A stretch of 64,000 nucleotides of DNA from Paragonimus westermani (taxonomy: Eukaryota > Platyhelminthes > Trematoda > Plagiorchiida > Troglotrematidae), in assembly GCA_008508345.1 (NCBI GenBank), contig QNGE01000840.1, forward strand, positions 11,291 to 75,290, written 5' to 3'. The position numbers were made by a program, and so were the translations under genes. The notes under the pieces were generated by a model. That model made no database searches. It had not been told where the DNA came from and saw only the letters and a program-made list of their open reading frames with translations. Shown here in pieces: positions 24,601 through 34,650 of this stretch; position 1 is the first letter of the stretch; each line of letters opens with the position of its first letter.

Positions 24601-24800
24601 TTTGGGTCAGTAATACATCCACCGCATCGTCATGTGAGACTATCTCTACGAAATTTGTGATATCCCGCGATGCTTTGTTACTTCGAACAACCTATTGCTG
24701 CTACTACATTGCTTCGTTCATCAGGTCTCATCTAAGCATAAGGTTGAGAGCACTTGGGCGTGCCGACTGTGCATTGTTTACAACAGTTTAATTTTCAGGT
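21700..24800 (-). pseudogene. CR1-like non-LTR retrotransposon split by an LTR
   Basis: Minus-strand blocks lie in order. Endonuclease: 24542-24072 is open for 156 codons with LLIRCIYRPPEAAGN, ELMGGEFSMPNISW (usual GDFN-P--W; the catalytic Asp reads Glu) and GSDHNVV (catalytic SDH). Linker: about 24030-23880 with APMKSRRV. RT: 23484-22955 with SNYRPICSGMFERIIKV, MQKAFDCVPHKRFLVKI (first RT Asp intact) and SVTNGVIQ (motif B start). Here an LTR (22564-22938) interrupts. RT resumes at 22560-22249 with FLFVDNIKIV in place of FADD and LKLWCKTWLMSFGASNSN. The C-terminal domain is at 22131-21697 (RPQLEYCTF, LVLENLQRPFNKNLLG, WNNLPNEVRFS). Long open pieces suggest it decayed less than other RT relics here. 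Confidence 0.85.
22564..22938 (-). repeat. Solo gypsy LTR inserted in a CR1-like RT
   Basis: This 375-bp block is the reverse complement of the 3' LTR at 17072-17447, with matching ends. Neither polypurine tract nor pol sequence flanks it, so it is a solo LTR, usually the product of recombination between the two LTRs of one element. On both sides the sequence is CR1-like RT, in the right order, so insertion broke that gene within the block after GVIQ. I could not find a clean 4-6 bp target duplication (CGT-side flank against ACAC-side flank). Confidence 0.85.
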
Positions 24801-25065
24801 GTACATTCTGTCTTTAAACTCAGCACTCAGGCTTTGTCTCTATATCTATGCAAGAACACTCCTTGTTTACATGCCACTCAAAAGAGTGCTACGCGGTATG
24901 TCCGAAATTCATCCGTTTTTTCTTACTCTGAGCGTTTGCTGTCGTTCGGGCTGCTTGCCCTGAAATACCGCCGTCTTCGCAGTGACCTGATTTTAGTGTG
25001 CGCATACCTCATCTCACACTAACTCCCTTCTTTATCTCACGCGCTCATGAATAAAAACCGGCTTT
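24790..25065 (+). pseudogene. Non-LTR retrotransposon RT C-terminal fragment, opposite strand
   Basis: The plus-strand frame beginning before 24834 ends in ATQKSATRYVRNSS, YSERLLSFGLLALKYRRLR and SDLILVCAYL. These are the QKRATR-V, Y-ERL--L-L--L-YRR-RGDLI--Y blocks that close CR1-like RTs. It is in good shape over about 60 codons and stops at 25022. It abuts the 5' end of the minus-strand CR1-like element and belongs to a different subfamily (the LKYRRLR block is absent from that element's C-terminus). Confidence 0.7.
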
Positions 25066-25069
25066 TCAC

Positions 25070-26275
25070 GGTGGTCTAGTCAACCCCAGGATCTTTTGTC
25101 CTTCCCGTTTGGGTGTCATGGAATGCTGTACCATCCAAGGTAGTCACGCATCAAATGCTTTCAAAACAGGGCTAGTGCGATTATTGCTGTCTAGTGTACA
25201 GCCAACGTGGTTCCTGTGATGAAGTGAGCATTATCTCTGCGTTGTAAAGCCGATTGCTTATCGATAGAATTGATGGGAGAACGCACAAAATTCTCTAAGG
25301 GCGCCATAGGACAAATAAAAATAACCAGCTTTCCCCGCTTTTCTTTGTAACGGCGAGTGTTGAACAACATTCTGTTTGGAATAAGATGGCGTCTATGACG
25401 AAACCTCTACGGAGTTTTGGACGAGTTTCTCAAGGCAGGGGATTTGGGAGCTCAATACAGTGAACACTTCGAAGCTGAACATCGATCGATTAAAGTTCAG
25501 GAGCAAGAAATCTCCACTAATTCCTGTCGTGTCCATAAGGACACATCCCAGAGTTCGGGACTCTCCGAGCGATGATATTTTGAGTGCTGTCAACTATCAA
25601 AGAAGCCTTCCTTACTCATTTGCGACTGTTGCTCCGCCGACGGTGTATTCACGACCGCATGATTTTTCCTAGTTCATTGGCGCGGTGACCAATATTGTGT
25701 GCTGTCTTGATACGGCAGGCTATGCTGAGTATGGCATCGGTCTTGACAAGTTCCACTCTGTCAAACTGTCCAAAGGGAGCAACCAGACTAAAGGAGGATG
25801 CGATCCTTATGCATGATGCCGGGTGTGGTTTGATTCTGCTTGATAATTGTTCCGCTCTGGTTTGGTTTTGTTATTGTGACTTTGTCTCCACGTACTTATT
25901 GGCCCTAATGTGTTTTGACTTTTGTGTGCATGGCTTTCGAACCTGTGCTTGGCTAGTGCAATTTTGTCGCTGCTTCATGTGAATCTTGTCGCAATCCCAT
26001 GTGTTCATGTGTGTCCACCCGCTGCAATGCGGTATAAGTTTTTAGGCTGAAGACTTTGCCTGGGGACCCTGGACGTTCTAGCAGTATCCAAAGCCCATGC
26101 AAATCATGATCATACGACATAAACCAAATACCATACCGCATCGGTTGTCTCGCAGAATAATCCGAGTTGCTCCATCCGCTGTTTGCGACAGACTAGGTAG
26201 GCGAAAATATGCTACTGCCAAATCTTTCCCCATTCCCTCCCCTAGTGATCTCGTCAGCACTACTCCCAAGGTAGA
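25070..26275. other. Probable 5' untranslated part of the next element; no gene
   Basis: Frames 25460-25672 and 25695-25982 (+) show no domain. The distance and direction would suit the 5' leader of the endonuclease-RT element beginning near 26280. A TG-rich stretch lies at 25820-25960. Confidence 0.3.
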
Positions 26276-26277
26276 CA

Positions 26278-28460
26278 GTGCTCACTGGAGTCTCAGTAGC
26301 ACGGAGACACTCCCGGGGTCACAAGACGCTCTCCATTGGGATATGGAATGTGCGCACGCCACAGGACCGTCGCAAGCCCACGGAACGGCCAGAGTGGCCA
26401 ATTTCACTGATCGCCATGGAAATGAGCCGATATGGAATCGATATAGTAGCCTTGAGTGAGGCAGTACTTGCAGATCAGAGTAAGCTCCAAGAAGAGGGTG
26501 CTGGGTGCACCTAAACACCAGCTATTCGTGCACCCAGTCGGAGAACGTCATAAAAATCGGCAGAAAACACTTGAGTTGCCCGCTAAACCATCTTGATACC
26601 GTGTGACCATATATAGACTACTACAATGGGTCGTCAAATCTTTGCTTGCTCTTGCACAGAATATGCCAGAGTTGCAGCGAGCGATCGGACAGCCACGCAA
26701 TGAAAAAGTTGCAAGCGAAGATGGTCTGCCAGGTGAAATTTTGAAGAAGGCTAACCGGCGTTAGAACTCGCTTTGTTCCAGCTGGCTTACTCCACCCGGA
26801 AGCCGGAAATAATGCCACATTTAACGAATGTTCTTATCGTACCTTCGTTACGAGCTGAGTGACAGGCAATACCTCGACGGCTATCGGGCATTAGGCTGTC
26901 GAGCTGTACTGGTAAGGTGGTTGCAAGAATCCTCCTGGACCAGCTGAATGCGAACCTTTGGGGGGCCATTGTTCCCTAGGGGCAAAGTGAGTTTCGAAGG
27001 AGTAGCCGTACGGTCAACCTGACGTTTTCTCACTGACTGCTGAAGGAGGAGTGCCAAGGTCGCAACCGGCTCCTGTTTGCCCTCTTCGTGGACTTCGCTG
27101 AGGCGTTTGATTCCTTAAGTCTGGAGGCGTTGTGGACGGCGCTTGGTAACTTTGCATGTCCACGCAGGTTCGACAATTTGATTAGGATGTTGTATGCGGA
27201 ATAAAGACGGAGGTACAGTCATGTGAATCGACCTCTGGTGATGCTGATATAATCGCTGACATGAAGCAGGGTTGTTTTTTAGCCCCAGCACTCTCTAGTT
27301 TCTATTTGGCTATCGTGCTGATGGCCGCTTTTTAGGACTCGGCAGAGGGTGGCATTGAGATCAGGCACCGGACAAATGAGCGCCCACTGAATATCTGATG
27401 TTTCGTCATCCCATCCCGGTCACATATGTTAACGATACGGACGCTCCTGTTTGTAGATGACAGCGTGCTGGTCACACACAACAAGGATGAAATTCAGCAA
27501 TTGGCCATGGCTTTTGCGGCCAGGGTATCCAAGTTTGAACCGAATGTCAAAACAGGTGACACATTTTCTTTCTTTCAGCCTTCTCTAGACGGAGGTTCTG
27601 TCCATGCACGTGCGCATCAGATTCGCGTCAATGGGGAGGTTGTCAAAAACTGCGCAGTCTTTTGCTACTTGGGTAGCAACTTGTTTACAGGTTTGTCCGC
27701 TGACCGCTAGTTGTGAGCTTGCATGTCATAGGCTAGTGTTACTTTCGGACTTCTTGAAAGACATATGTGGAAGAACCGCAGTCTTGAGGTGGCCGCCAGG
27801 CTGTGTGTCTATCGCTCAGTTGTGCTGTCTATGCTGCTGTGCGGTGGTGTGAATAGGACATTGTATCAACGGAACTTATGTTATCTGAGCCTTCTCCATT
27901 TGCTTTCCGTTTGTTTTAGACGCATCCTGGGTATCCGGTGGTCTGGCAGGGTTCCAAACACTAAGATACTAGGGTCAGCGGACATGAACGGAACGGAAGC
28001 CCTGCTGTTGCTAAATCAGCTTAGTCGGCTAGGTCATTTCCGTCGGATGGGTGAGGATAGTATACCCAAACAGCTGCTTTGCGAACAACTGTGGTCAGGT
28101 AAGCGAAATCCTGGTGCTCAAATGCTGTGATACTAAGGTGTTATACAGATAAGTCTTTCGCGTTGTAACATCGACTTTAGACGTTGGGAGGACGGTGGTG
28201 AATCGGACAGTCCGGAGAAATATGACCTAGACGGGCGCCCGCAACTTCAGTGAGTGGGTATTGCGCGACCACGAACGGAGGTGAGTGGTGCACCAAGGAA
28301 CCGTCGGTGTCACACGTCGCAGCGACGTGGCTATATGGCGTCGCGATGTGTGGCATTGGATGCGCTAGCCATTCAAGTTTAGTAGGTCATCAACGTACTC
28401 ATGGTGCATCGAGGACGCTAGGGTCAACTGCGTTATATCCGTTATATCCGTTTTTCTTGT
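26278..28460 (+). pseudogene. Endonuclease-RT non-LTR retrotransposon with C2H2-like tail, internally deleted
   Basis: This is the widespread flatworm family often misnamed craniofacial development protein 2. At 26278-26514 the endonuclease start reads LSIGIWNVRTPQDRRKPTER, IDIVALSEAVLADQ and EEGAGCT (WNVRT and LSET motifs; Thr lost). The rest of the endonuclease is missing, and RT begins by 26680 with SEDGLPGEILKKA. Then KVVARILLDQLN (about 26920), LLFALFVDFAEAFDSLSLEAL (about 27082, catalytic Asp present), MLTIRTLLFVDDSVLV at 27426 (motif C as FVDD), and CAVFCYLGSNL. The C-terminal region 27765-28130 gives LCGGVNRTLYQRNL, RRILGIRWSGRVPNTKIL and a PKQLLCEQLWSGKRNPG block. Near 28350, CGIGCASHSSLVGHQRTH is a C2H2-like finger. 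Stops near 26990, 27200 and 27330 and several frame changes show it is dead. Confidence 0.8.
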
Positions 28461-28469
28461 TTACATTAA

Positions 28470-29390
28470 CTAGCAACCACCGTCGTTTGGAACTCACCGG
28501 ATCCTGTTTTGAAAAATCTGTCTGTCTGTGACATCTTGTTTTCCTTTTTCCTACGGTTTGTTGATACATGCTGTGCTGAATACTTCGTCTGTTTTCTTTC
28601 GGTCCAATCTTGCATTTCGATTTTGCTCCATATCCTCTTTTGAGTGCACTAACACTAATGGGATGCTTCTTGTGTTATAATTTCCTATTTTTCTTCCTAG
28701 CGTAAATTTCATCATCGAAGTCTTTTTCTCGAGAGATGGGGTGAGTTAATTTCCAAGCTGGTTGATCAACTGACTGACTAGTATTGATCGACTGGACACA
28801 TAGGCCTTACTCACAAACCTCCTGGTCTTATCCCTTGGGGTCCACACTGGATACGTGGTGCAGGTCACTTGTGATGGTTAAGCGTAGGCGTCTTTTGGCT
28901 CCGGCCATTGTGACAATCTAATCCGAACCGGATGCTGCTAATTGTTTTGTTGCGTAGTTTACGGGAAAAAAGAATCTATATCTCATGTCAGAAGCCCTTG
29001 CGGGCACTACTCGTACCAAATAAGATTTACTAACATATACTGAATATGGATTTTTGACCAGCCTCTTGACAGAAGGAGGGGGCAATGCGTGTCACTCATC
29101 CTATCACATTATTTGTCACAGCAAGCAGAACCACTGCACATTTTCTCACTTAGGTCCTATTCTTGTCCCCACAAATATCCGTTATGTGAGGGGAATTTCC
29201 TACATAATTGTTATTATTGCCACTATTATTTTGCAGAGCTCACTCCAGACTTTTCGACCATTTCAACCCGGAAGTTTTGAACAGCTTTCATAGCATTCAG
29301 GAAAGTCCTGCAAACGTCTGAGTCTTCTCAAGGGGCACAATTATCTCTTTACCAGCCACAGTGAGTATGCTCCTAGAGCGTTGTGATCCG
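28470..29390. other. Probable 3' tail of the endonuclease-RT element; no gene
   Basis: T-rich sequence follows the zinc finger. The stretch near 28805-28860 (ending in GGATACGTGGT) is matched near 38240-38282, where another copy of the same family ends, so the element's 3' untranslated tail may reach about 28940. Confidence 0.4.
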
Positions 29391-29397
29391 CTTTCAA

Positions 29398-29673
29398 TCA
29401 ACATATCAGAACCATAAGCCCGTACACGAGGACCCTTTGGTTCAGCATCCCCCCTGACGACTGCCGATTCATGGGGTTGGTGAGGTAGTTTGTGCCATAA
29501 GTTAGCATCGGAGGGATAACTGTAGACATAATTTTGAGGTGTCGTGGCGAAGTCTGGGTAGATGTGACGGGGGCATGTCTTCTGGGTAGTGACCTAAAAC
29601 AAGCAAGACCACTGGTCGCTACACGGACCGCAGTTTGGATGACAGACCTCATCACCACCTGACTATTGTTCAT
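29398..29673 (-). pseudogene. Possible endonuclease-RT C-terminal scrap
   Basis: A 91-codon minus frame contains SGLACFRSLPRR and HLKIMSTVIPPMLTYGTNYL, which resembles the F--L---LW and -KL-IY-TVI-P-LLYG-E-W blocks that follow the RT palm in this family. No other motif is present, so this remains a weak call; alternatively it is chance. Confidence 0.4.
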
Positions 29674-29679
29674 TCAACC

Positions 29680-30585
29680 TGCGGCATAAGTATTCAGACT
29701 TTCGGAACAGCAGATATCACAAGCATATTAAATGTGCCCCGGTGCGAATGACATCAGCGTCTTATGTTATTCACATGTAAAACTCACGCATGAGGTGTGA
29801 AATCATTCATCACATATGAAACTCTGCTTAGTTTCACACAATCTTTGAACACGGTGTGCAGATAGAGGTTGCTCAGAGCTTCAAAAATGTTGAAATGAGT
29901 TAAGGACGACAAAGTGAACTAACAACACACATTTGTAATTCGCAAATTTTATGAGAACGGCTGATGAGTAGGTTACAAACAGGATACCAGCAAAATACAT
30001 GAACTTCAGTTTTCAAGGTCCCCGCTAGGTCGTTTTGAGTGATTTACTAGCCAGTTGGTTGGATCTTTTTTGAGGTCTAGAATGCCGTACTTACAAATAT
30101 GCCGTAACTTAAATCGGCTCAGTGTGGGCCTGTGTTTTTCGACGTGAGTGATCCTGTGGCAGATACAGCCTTTCAGAAGACGCTGAGTAGCCAATCGTTC
30201 TGTTGAGTCACGTGAACCGTTGAAAAAATGAGCGTTATATGGGTGCGTTTTTAATATTGCAATCGGCACCTGTGTGCCGGAGACGGACATTGCCATATAA
30301 TTTGGAAAGACGACTCGCATACGGATCCCATCCGTCTCCGGTAGGGCTGGAAGAATCAGTAAGAGTGACACTAACTGAAGTAAGGTAGGCAGGTGTTACC
30401 AATAACAACGGTAACAAACAGTCATGTTGTAGCGAGAAGGCGTCCGATAAAGCACAATCTTTATTGTCCACCCCGCCAGTCACATGCAACGCGCGCTCTC
30501 TCGTTTATGAGTCATAATTCCGACCCGCAGCACCCCCCGGTTTCCGTTCACACGTCGTGTGCACTTCTAACCGGTTTACGTGTGT
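29680..30585. other. No supported gene
   Basis: The frame 30006-30371 (-, 121 codons) has no recognisable domain. No shared repeats were noticed. Confidence 0.35.
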
Positions 30586-30589
30586 GACC

Positions 30590-30960
30590 GGTGCCTTCTA
30601 TCGGAGGCTTTTCCGCTTGCCATTCCTCGTCCGTTTGTCCGATTTCGTTGCGCAATGGCTCGTCCGGCTGCTCGTGCTGTCCGCCATCCACCCAATGTTG
30701 GCCTTGACCGTATTCCAAAATCGTGTCGAGATGTTCCCCTAAATGTTGGAAAAACCACGCCTCCGATCTGGCCGTCTGTCGTATTTCGCCTGCCCTGCCT
30801 CGCCCGTTGGTCCGATCCAGTCGAGCGATGACTCATCCGGTCGCGCACGTTGACCTTGATCCGATCGCGGCAGGTTTTCGAGGGTACCTCCCCCCGCGTT
30901 GAGGTATTCGGCCGAGCGTTCGAAAACTCGCACCTCCGACCTGATAATCCACCACAATGT
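30590..30960 (-). repeat. GC-rich diverged tandem duplication (about 175-bp unit)
   Basis: Two adjacent units (about 30590-30766 and 30767-30945) share matching blocks in the same order, for example the TCCGTTTGTCCGAT/CCCGTTGGTCCGAT pair, the CTCGTCCGG/CTCATCCGG pair and the end CGCCTCCGATCTG/CACCTCCGACCTG; I judge about two thirds of bases equal. The block is clearly richer in G+C and CpG than its flanks. On the minus strand each unit can be read as a hydrophilic peptide beginning RSE (RSEVRVFERSAEYL and RSEAWFFQHLGEHL), though in different frames, so a repeat of coding origin is possible. Confidence 0.55.
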
Positions 30961-31028
30961 GTGGGTAAAGAACTGACATACGGCCAGCGCGAAGTAGCTG
31001 GATTGGTAAGACGGCATCAGATGGAAAA

Positions 31029-31514
31029 ATGTGCAAAAGGACAATCAAATCGGCAGTAAAAGCATATATCCCAACAATAACATTCGCTGACGCGGCCGGA
31101 AGTCCTGACAGCAGTGTTTCCTCCGTGATGGTCATTTTGAAAGAAACAGTTGCCAAGACCCGTATTAAGTGCCCGGGAGTGGTATATTCCATGACGTCCG
31201 CCGAAATTGCACTCCAAATGGAGAAACTCACAATTTTAAAACTGTTGCCTGCAGTGAAGGCGAATGTAATGAATGACGACCGTGTTGCTCCTCTGAGGAT
31301 CCGGCTGCAACCAGGACGCATGATTCCGCGTGTTCCTTCTATAGGCGGCCTGACACAGCCTCAGTGCCACTTTCTTCAGTGGTGTAACCAGTTGCATGCA
31401 ACGCATGCCTTTTATTTTCCCGACGACTCATCCATTGTTCTGTTCCTCGGAAGCTCTCGCTTGTACCTCTTTGTATGGTTTTTAACGGGCACTTTTCGCT
31501 TGGTGCGCTCTTGA
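31029..31514 (+). other. Unassigned 161-codon open frame
   Basis: The frame lies in the same GC-raised island as the tandem duplication. The first 95 codons are varied and protein-like (for example VVYSMTSAEIALQMEKLT); the last third is hydrophobic and cysteine-poor like translated T-rich DNA. A minus-strand frame (30833-31321, 162 codons) overlaps and could instead be the real one. I recognise neither. It could be part of an unfamiliar transposon or a host exon. Confidence 0.25.
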
Positions 31515-31878
31515 GTGTTGCCGAGTTTACTGGAGTCTACCTCGCGTTCCCTTCCTTTCTTCTCCCGGTTGCTGCCGTTGATCAAAGATTAAACTACAGC
31601 TGTTCACTTACCTTATTTTTAGGCACTTTTGGGAATATACGGTTTGTTTCCAAACTCTACTTCGTTATTTTAGTTTGATACATGTTGGGGGCACGTTTCA
31701 ACATACCTTTAGGAAAGACATTATGAACTGTTATTGGACTAGTATCAAGGGGATATCCACTAGTCTATCACAAGCCTGCTGAACCAACTTAATGTGAGTG
31801 CTCTGGAAACCGAGTACCTGAGGAACAGCACAGATTTGATACGAGTCTCAGTGCGGCCGACATGCTCGGCGGATCTAG

Positions 31879-32230
31879 ATGTGTCGTAAAATCAGCCAGC
31901 TGTTGTATGCCTTGTTTTTAAATTTCATTAAGACATTTGATCCCGTAAATCAAGAGGCTTTGTGGGCGGTGCCTGGTACTTTGAGGAGATTACTACTCGT
32001 GTATACGAAGGCAAGGATGAAACCATTAATGGGACGAAGCAGAACTATGTTTTGGCCTGTAGTGCTAGATCCTGAATTCGTACGCTCAGTGTTTCCCCAA
32101 CCTCATGCTACCGGGAATCGGAAGTCGCAGGGAGAAAACGATGAATCTGCAAACAAACTTTATTTATTGATTTGCTCACCGTTCACAACAGACTTCAACC
32201 TAACAATTAAGGGGTGCTAGGGAGCTGGAC
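31879..32230 (+). pseudogene. Endonuclease-RT family RT fragment, first palm motif
   Basis: The start of this frame reads LLYALFLNFIKTFDPVNQEAL followed by WAVPGTLRRL. It matches LLFALFVDFAEAFDSLSLEAL in the copy at 26278-28460, with the catalytic Asp of the palm replaced by Asn. The rest of the frame is degraded. About 500 bp further on in the same direction the next RT motif of this family appears (32745), so both belong to one relic. Confidence 0.65.
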
Positions 32231-32744
32231 GTGAGACCACTCTGAGCGCAACCGCACAGCAGCCGCCAGAGTGGAAGAGTGCGTCGACGGAAAATTCCAG
32301 TCGACCTTCAGAATTCAAACAAGCGTTAGACTGATTAAGCGGCGTTCCTAAGGGTAATAGCCCAACAATGTTATCCTAGGGAATGTAACCTACAGCAGTA
32401 GAGATGATGTGGATTCAACATACAACTACAGGCAAAACTGCGATACGTATGCCGGCTCACTAACTTTGATGCTAGTGGTTTGTAGTAAGTTTACATATAC
32501 AAGGTAATGTGAACAGGCGCGGTGGTACTGGAAAGGCAAATCTCACGTCGCGGGGAGTTTAGAATTTTGGGGACGCCGAAGGTAACCTCACTACATGCCT
32601 ATACCCTGTTTAGTTTATATTTGATCGAATTGTCAATAGTTGTTCCTCTTGGATCTCGGAGGATCGTGTTGAGAGTGAGTGTTACACGAATGGCCGCGTT
32701 CTGAATACTCGGCGTTTTGACGCCCCAAGTCGGCTACATACTTT

Positions 32745-33095
32745 ACCAATGCGCATGCTGTTGTTTGCAGGTGATAGCGTGCTGTTTGCACACATCAACA
32801 GATGAACGTCGGCGACTGACTACGGGTTTTGCGCCCGCGGCATCCAATTTTGGATTAGATTTAATCAAGGCCGAAGTAGTTCCTTTCTTTCCTTCTGCGA
32901 GTGGTGATGTTCTGCATGCACCTAGAATACACATCAGTGAAGACATGGTCGATAACAGAGCAAAATTCCGCTACTTGGGCAGCAATCTGTCCATGTTGTG
33001 TGAGCTGCAAGCTCGCGTAACGAGAGTTGGCGCTGAATTCCGTTTGATTTGAAAGAGGTGCCTGGGTGAACCACAGCCGAGCTTCTCGTCTACCG
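32745..33095 (+). pseudogene. Endonuclease-RT family RT fragment, motif C onward
   Basis: A short frame reads MRMLLFAGDSVLFAH, where AGD stands for the catalytic ADD, so one Asp is lost. After a one-base shift the main frame continues with ERRRLTTGFAPAASNFGLDL and KFRYLGSNLSMLCELQARV, which are the linker and CYLGS blocks also seen at 27426-27710. It ends with AELLVYRS, and at that point (about 33095) the family likeness stops and Penelope sequence begins, so the relic is cut by another insertion or recombination. Confidence 0.7.
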
Positions 33096-33180
33096 CTCAA
33101 AGGTGATGATGTCACCTTGTTTGGTAATGAAACGTTTGCAACCGAAATGCCAAGCTCGGTGAACATATCATTTTGGAAGC
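33096..33180 (+). mobile_element. Penelope-like element terminal fragment with hammerhead-like motif
   Basis: From about 33098 to 33171 the sequence is collinear with the reverse complement of 52755-52825, the terminal region of a Penelope-like element: both contain a GATGATGTCACC stretch, a GTTTGCAACC stretch, AAATGCCAAGCT and GAACATATCA. The first part has the parts of a minimal hammerhead ribozyme: GTGATGA (33103-33109, consensus CTGATGA), a stem II hairpin (33112-33127) with one mismatch, GAAAC (33129-33133) and GTTTGC. The first core base C is changed to G, which should abolish cleavage. Confidence 0.6.
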
Positions 33181-34040
33181 ATTAATACATGTCCATAAAT
33201 CTTACTTATATACACACGGTTGTTGGCATCCGATTCGGATTAGCCTGACTTATATACATACATGCAACAACTCACACGCACCTATATATCCATGAAGCTG
33301 TAAAAATGCTATGAGAAAACCCGTTTAGAAAACGGTTTATATTTTTGATAGGCCTAAGAGTCTAAATTATTGTGACATTCCGACGAACCACTGGCTCAAT
33401 CGTCAGATGTCACAGCGCAAATATGGATTGTCAGTGCGTGTGTGCATGACGAGTTTATTGTGTGAGAACGTCCCGAAAACATCAAACATGTGGACAATAT
33501 CGGCCGACTACCGCAATTTCGTGAACGTGTTGATCCCGCTTTTTCCTCACTAGTGAAGCTACTACGAGCTTCTAGATACTAACTAGTTTGTGGCAAATGT
33601 CGCTATTTGGTTTGTTTTGTCGTCAACTAAACTTGATTGGAATGTTGCCTTCAAACGTAATTTTTCTGCATATCAAAATTGACGCGTAAAACTATTTGCC
33701 AACTTCTACATAATTCTCTATCTTGACTACTGTACAGTATTGATATCTGTGTAGTGAACGGTTGTTCTGAGTCATCTACATTCTGGTCATCAGGAAATTG
33801 CGGAATTACCTTCCTTAGTTAGATCACTTGTTCGTTGTTCAAAAATGAAGCTAGCGTTCACCGCACAGTGGCGAGTTGAACGAACTGCCATTGTAAGTAG
33901 TAAAATTTGGCATCTGCATGTTTGTTTGGCTGAGATCTACTCTGGTTCAGCACATTGGTTACAATCCGGACCCGGGTTTGAACAAGAACTACGCATTAGT
34001 GTCGACTGATTCCTGTTCTGACTGGACTGTACGATTTCTC
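33181..34040. other. AT-rich stretch without a gene
   Basis: No frame or repeat of note was seen. The sequence near 33228-33246 (GCATCCGATTCGGATTAG) resembles, in reverse, 28918-28936, possibly part of the endonuclease-RT family's tail. Confidence 0.35.
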
Positions 34041-34045
34041 CTCTA

Positions 34046-34650
34046 ATGAGGTTCACAGTCCACGCTTTTCATAAGGTGTACAGTAGCGAAGGTCTGCCTA
34101 CTGTGTTCGTCACTGAAAACGGTATACATTTCACAGTAGACCGTTTGATTAACTGGATGACAGACAACGGATTCAAACATCACGCTGCTGTGGCCAAAGG
34201 CACAAGTTTGAATGGACAAAAGTTTGTGGAGCCATTGATGACTACGATATACGCAAAACAAGTAATCAACTTTACAACGTCGGATAGTGGTTTGTTTTGT
34301 CTTAGGGCTATGCGACTGCAGTATTACTGGGATTGATAGCGGCAATAGTCCATTCATACTAGCGAATGTAAATGGTTTGCAGATTATCAAACCCAGGTTT
34401 TATTGCAGAAATGATTGGAGATCGTTCCATGGATTTATTTCGAAAATCAAGTTAATTTAGCGGCAAGTATTTCAAACGGCGACTACCTGTGTGCACCTGG
34501 TTGTCACATTGAGCGACTATGTTATATTCGTACCAAATCTCATAAGTCTACTGTAAATGCGTCTAGCGCAATACCAGTTTTAAACAGTCAGACATTCGAA
34601 AGTGCCACAACTCAAACCCAGGCACGATCACCTAAAAGTCTTGTTTGATT
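34046..34650 (+). pseudogene. Second gypsy integrase family relic
   Basis: The frame 34046-34336 shows KVYSSEGLPTVFVTENGIHF, the F---G-P---V-DNG-QF block with the second catalytic Asp changed to Glu, followed by WMTDNGFKHHAAVAKGTSLN, which equals the F---NGI-H---APYHP-SNG segment with HP--N damaged, and GQKFVEPL in place of G--ER-V, where the catalytic Glu may survive one position on. This style (K02A2.6/Mag-type integrase) differs from the CsRn1-like element at 13870-17447. A second frame (34415-34648) could be the C-terminal end (RLCYIRTKSHKS), but this is weak. No LTR was found. Confidence 0.65.

Noticed and set aside
30576..30848. 90-codon Arg-rich minus frame as a gene
   Set aside because: Arg-rich translation of a GC-rich tandem repeat; another frame of the same strand looks more natural and neither has support.
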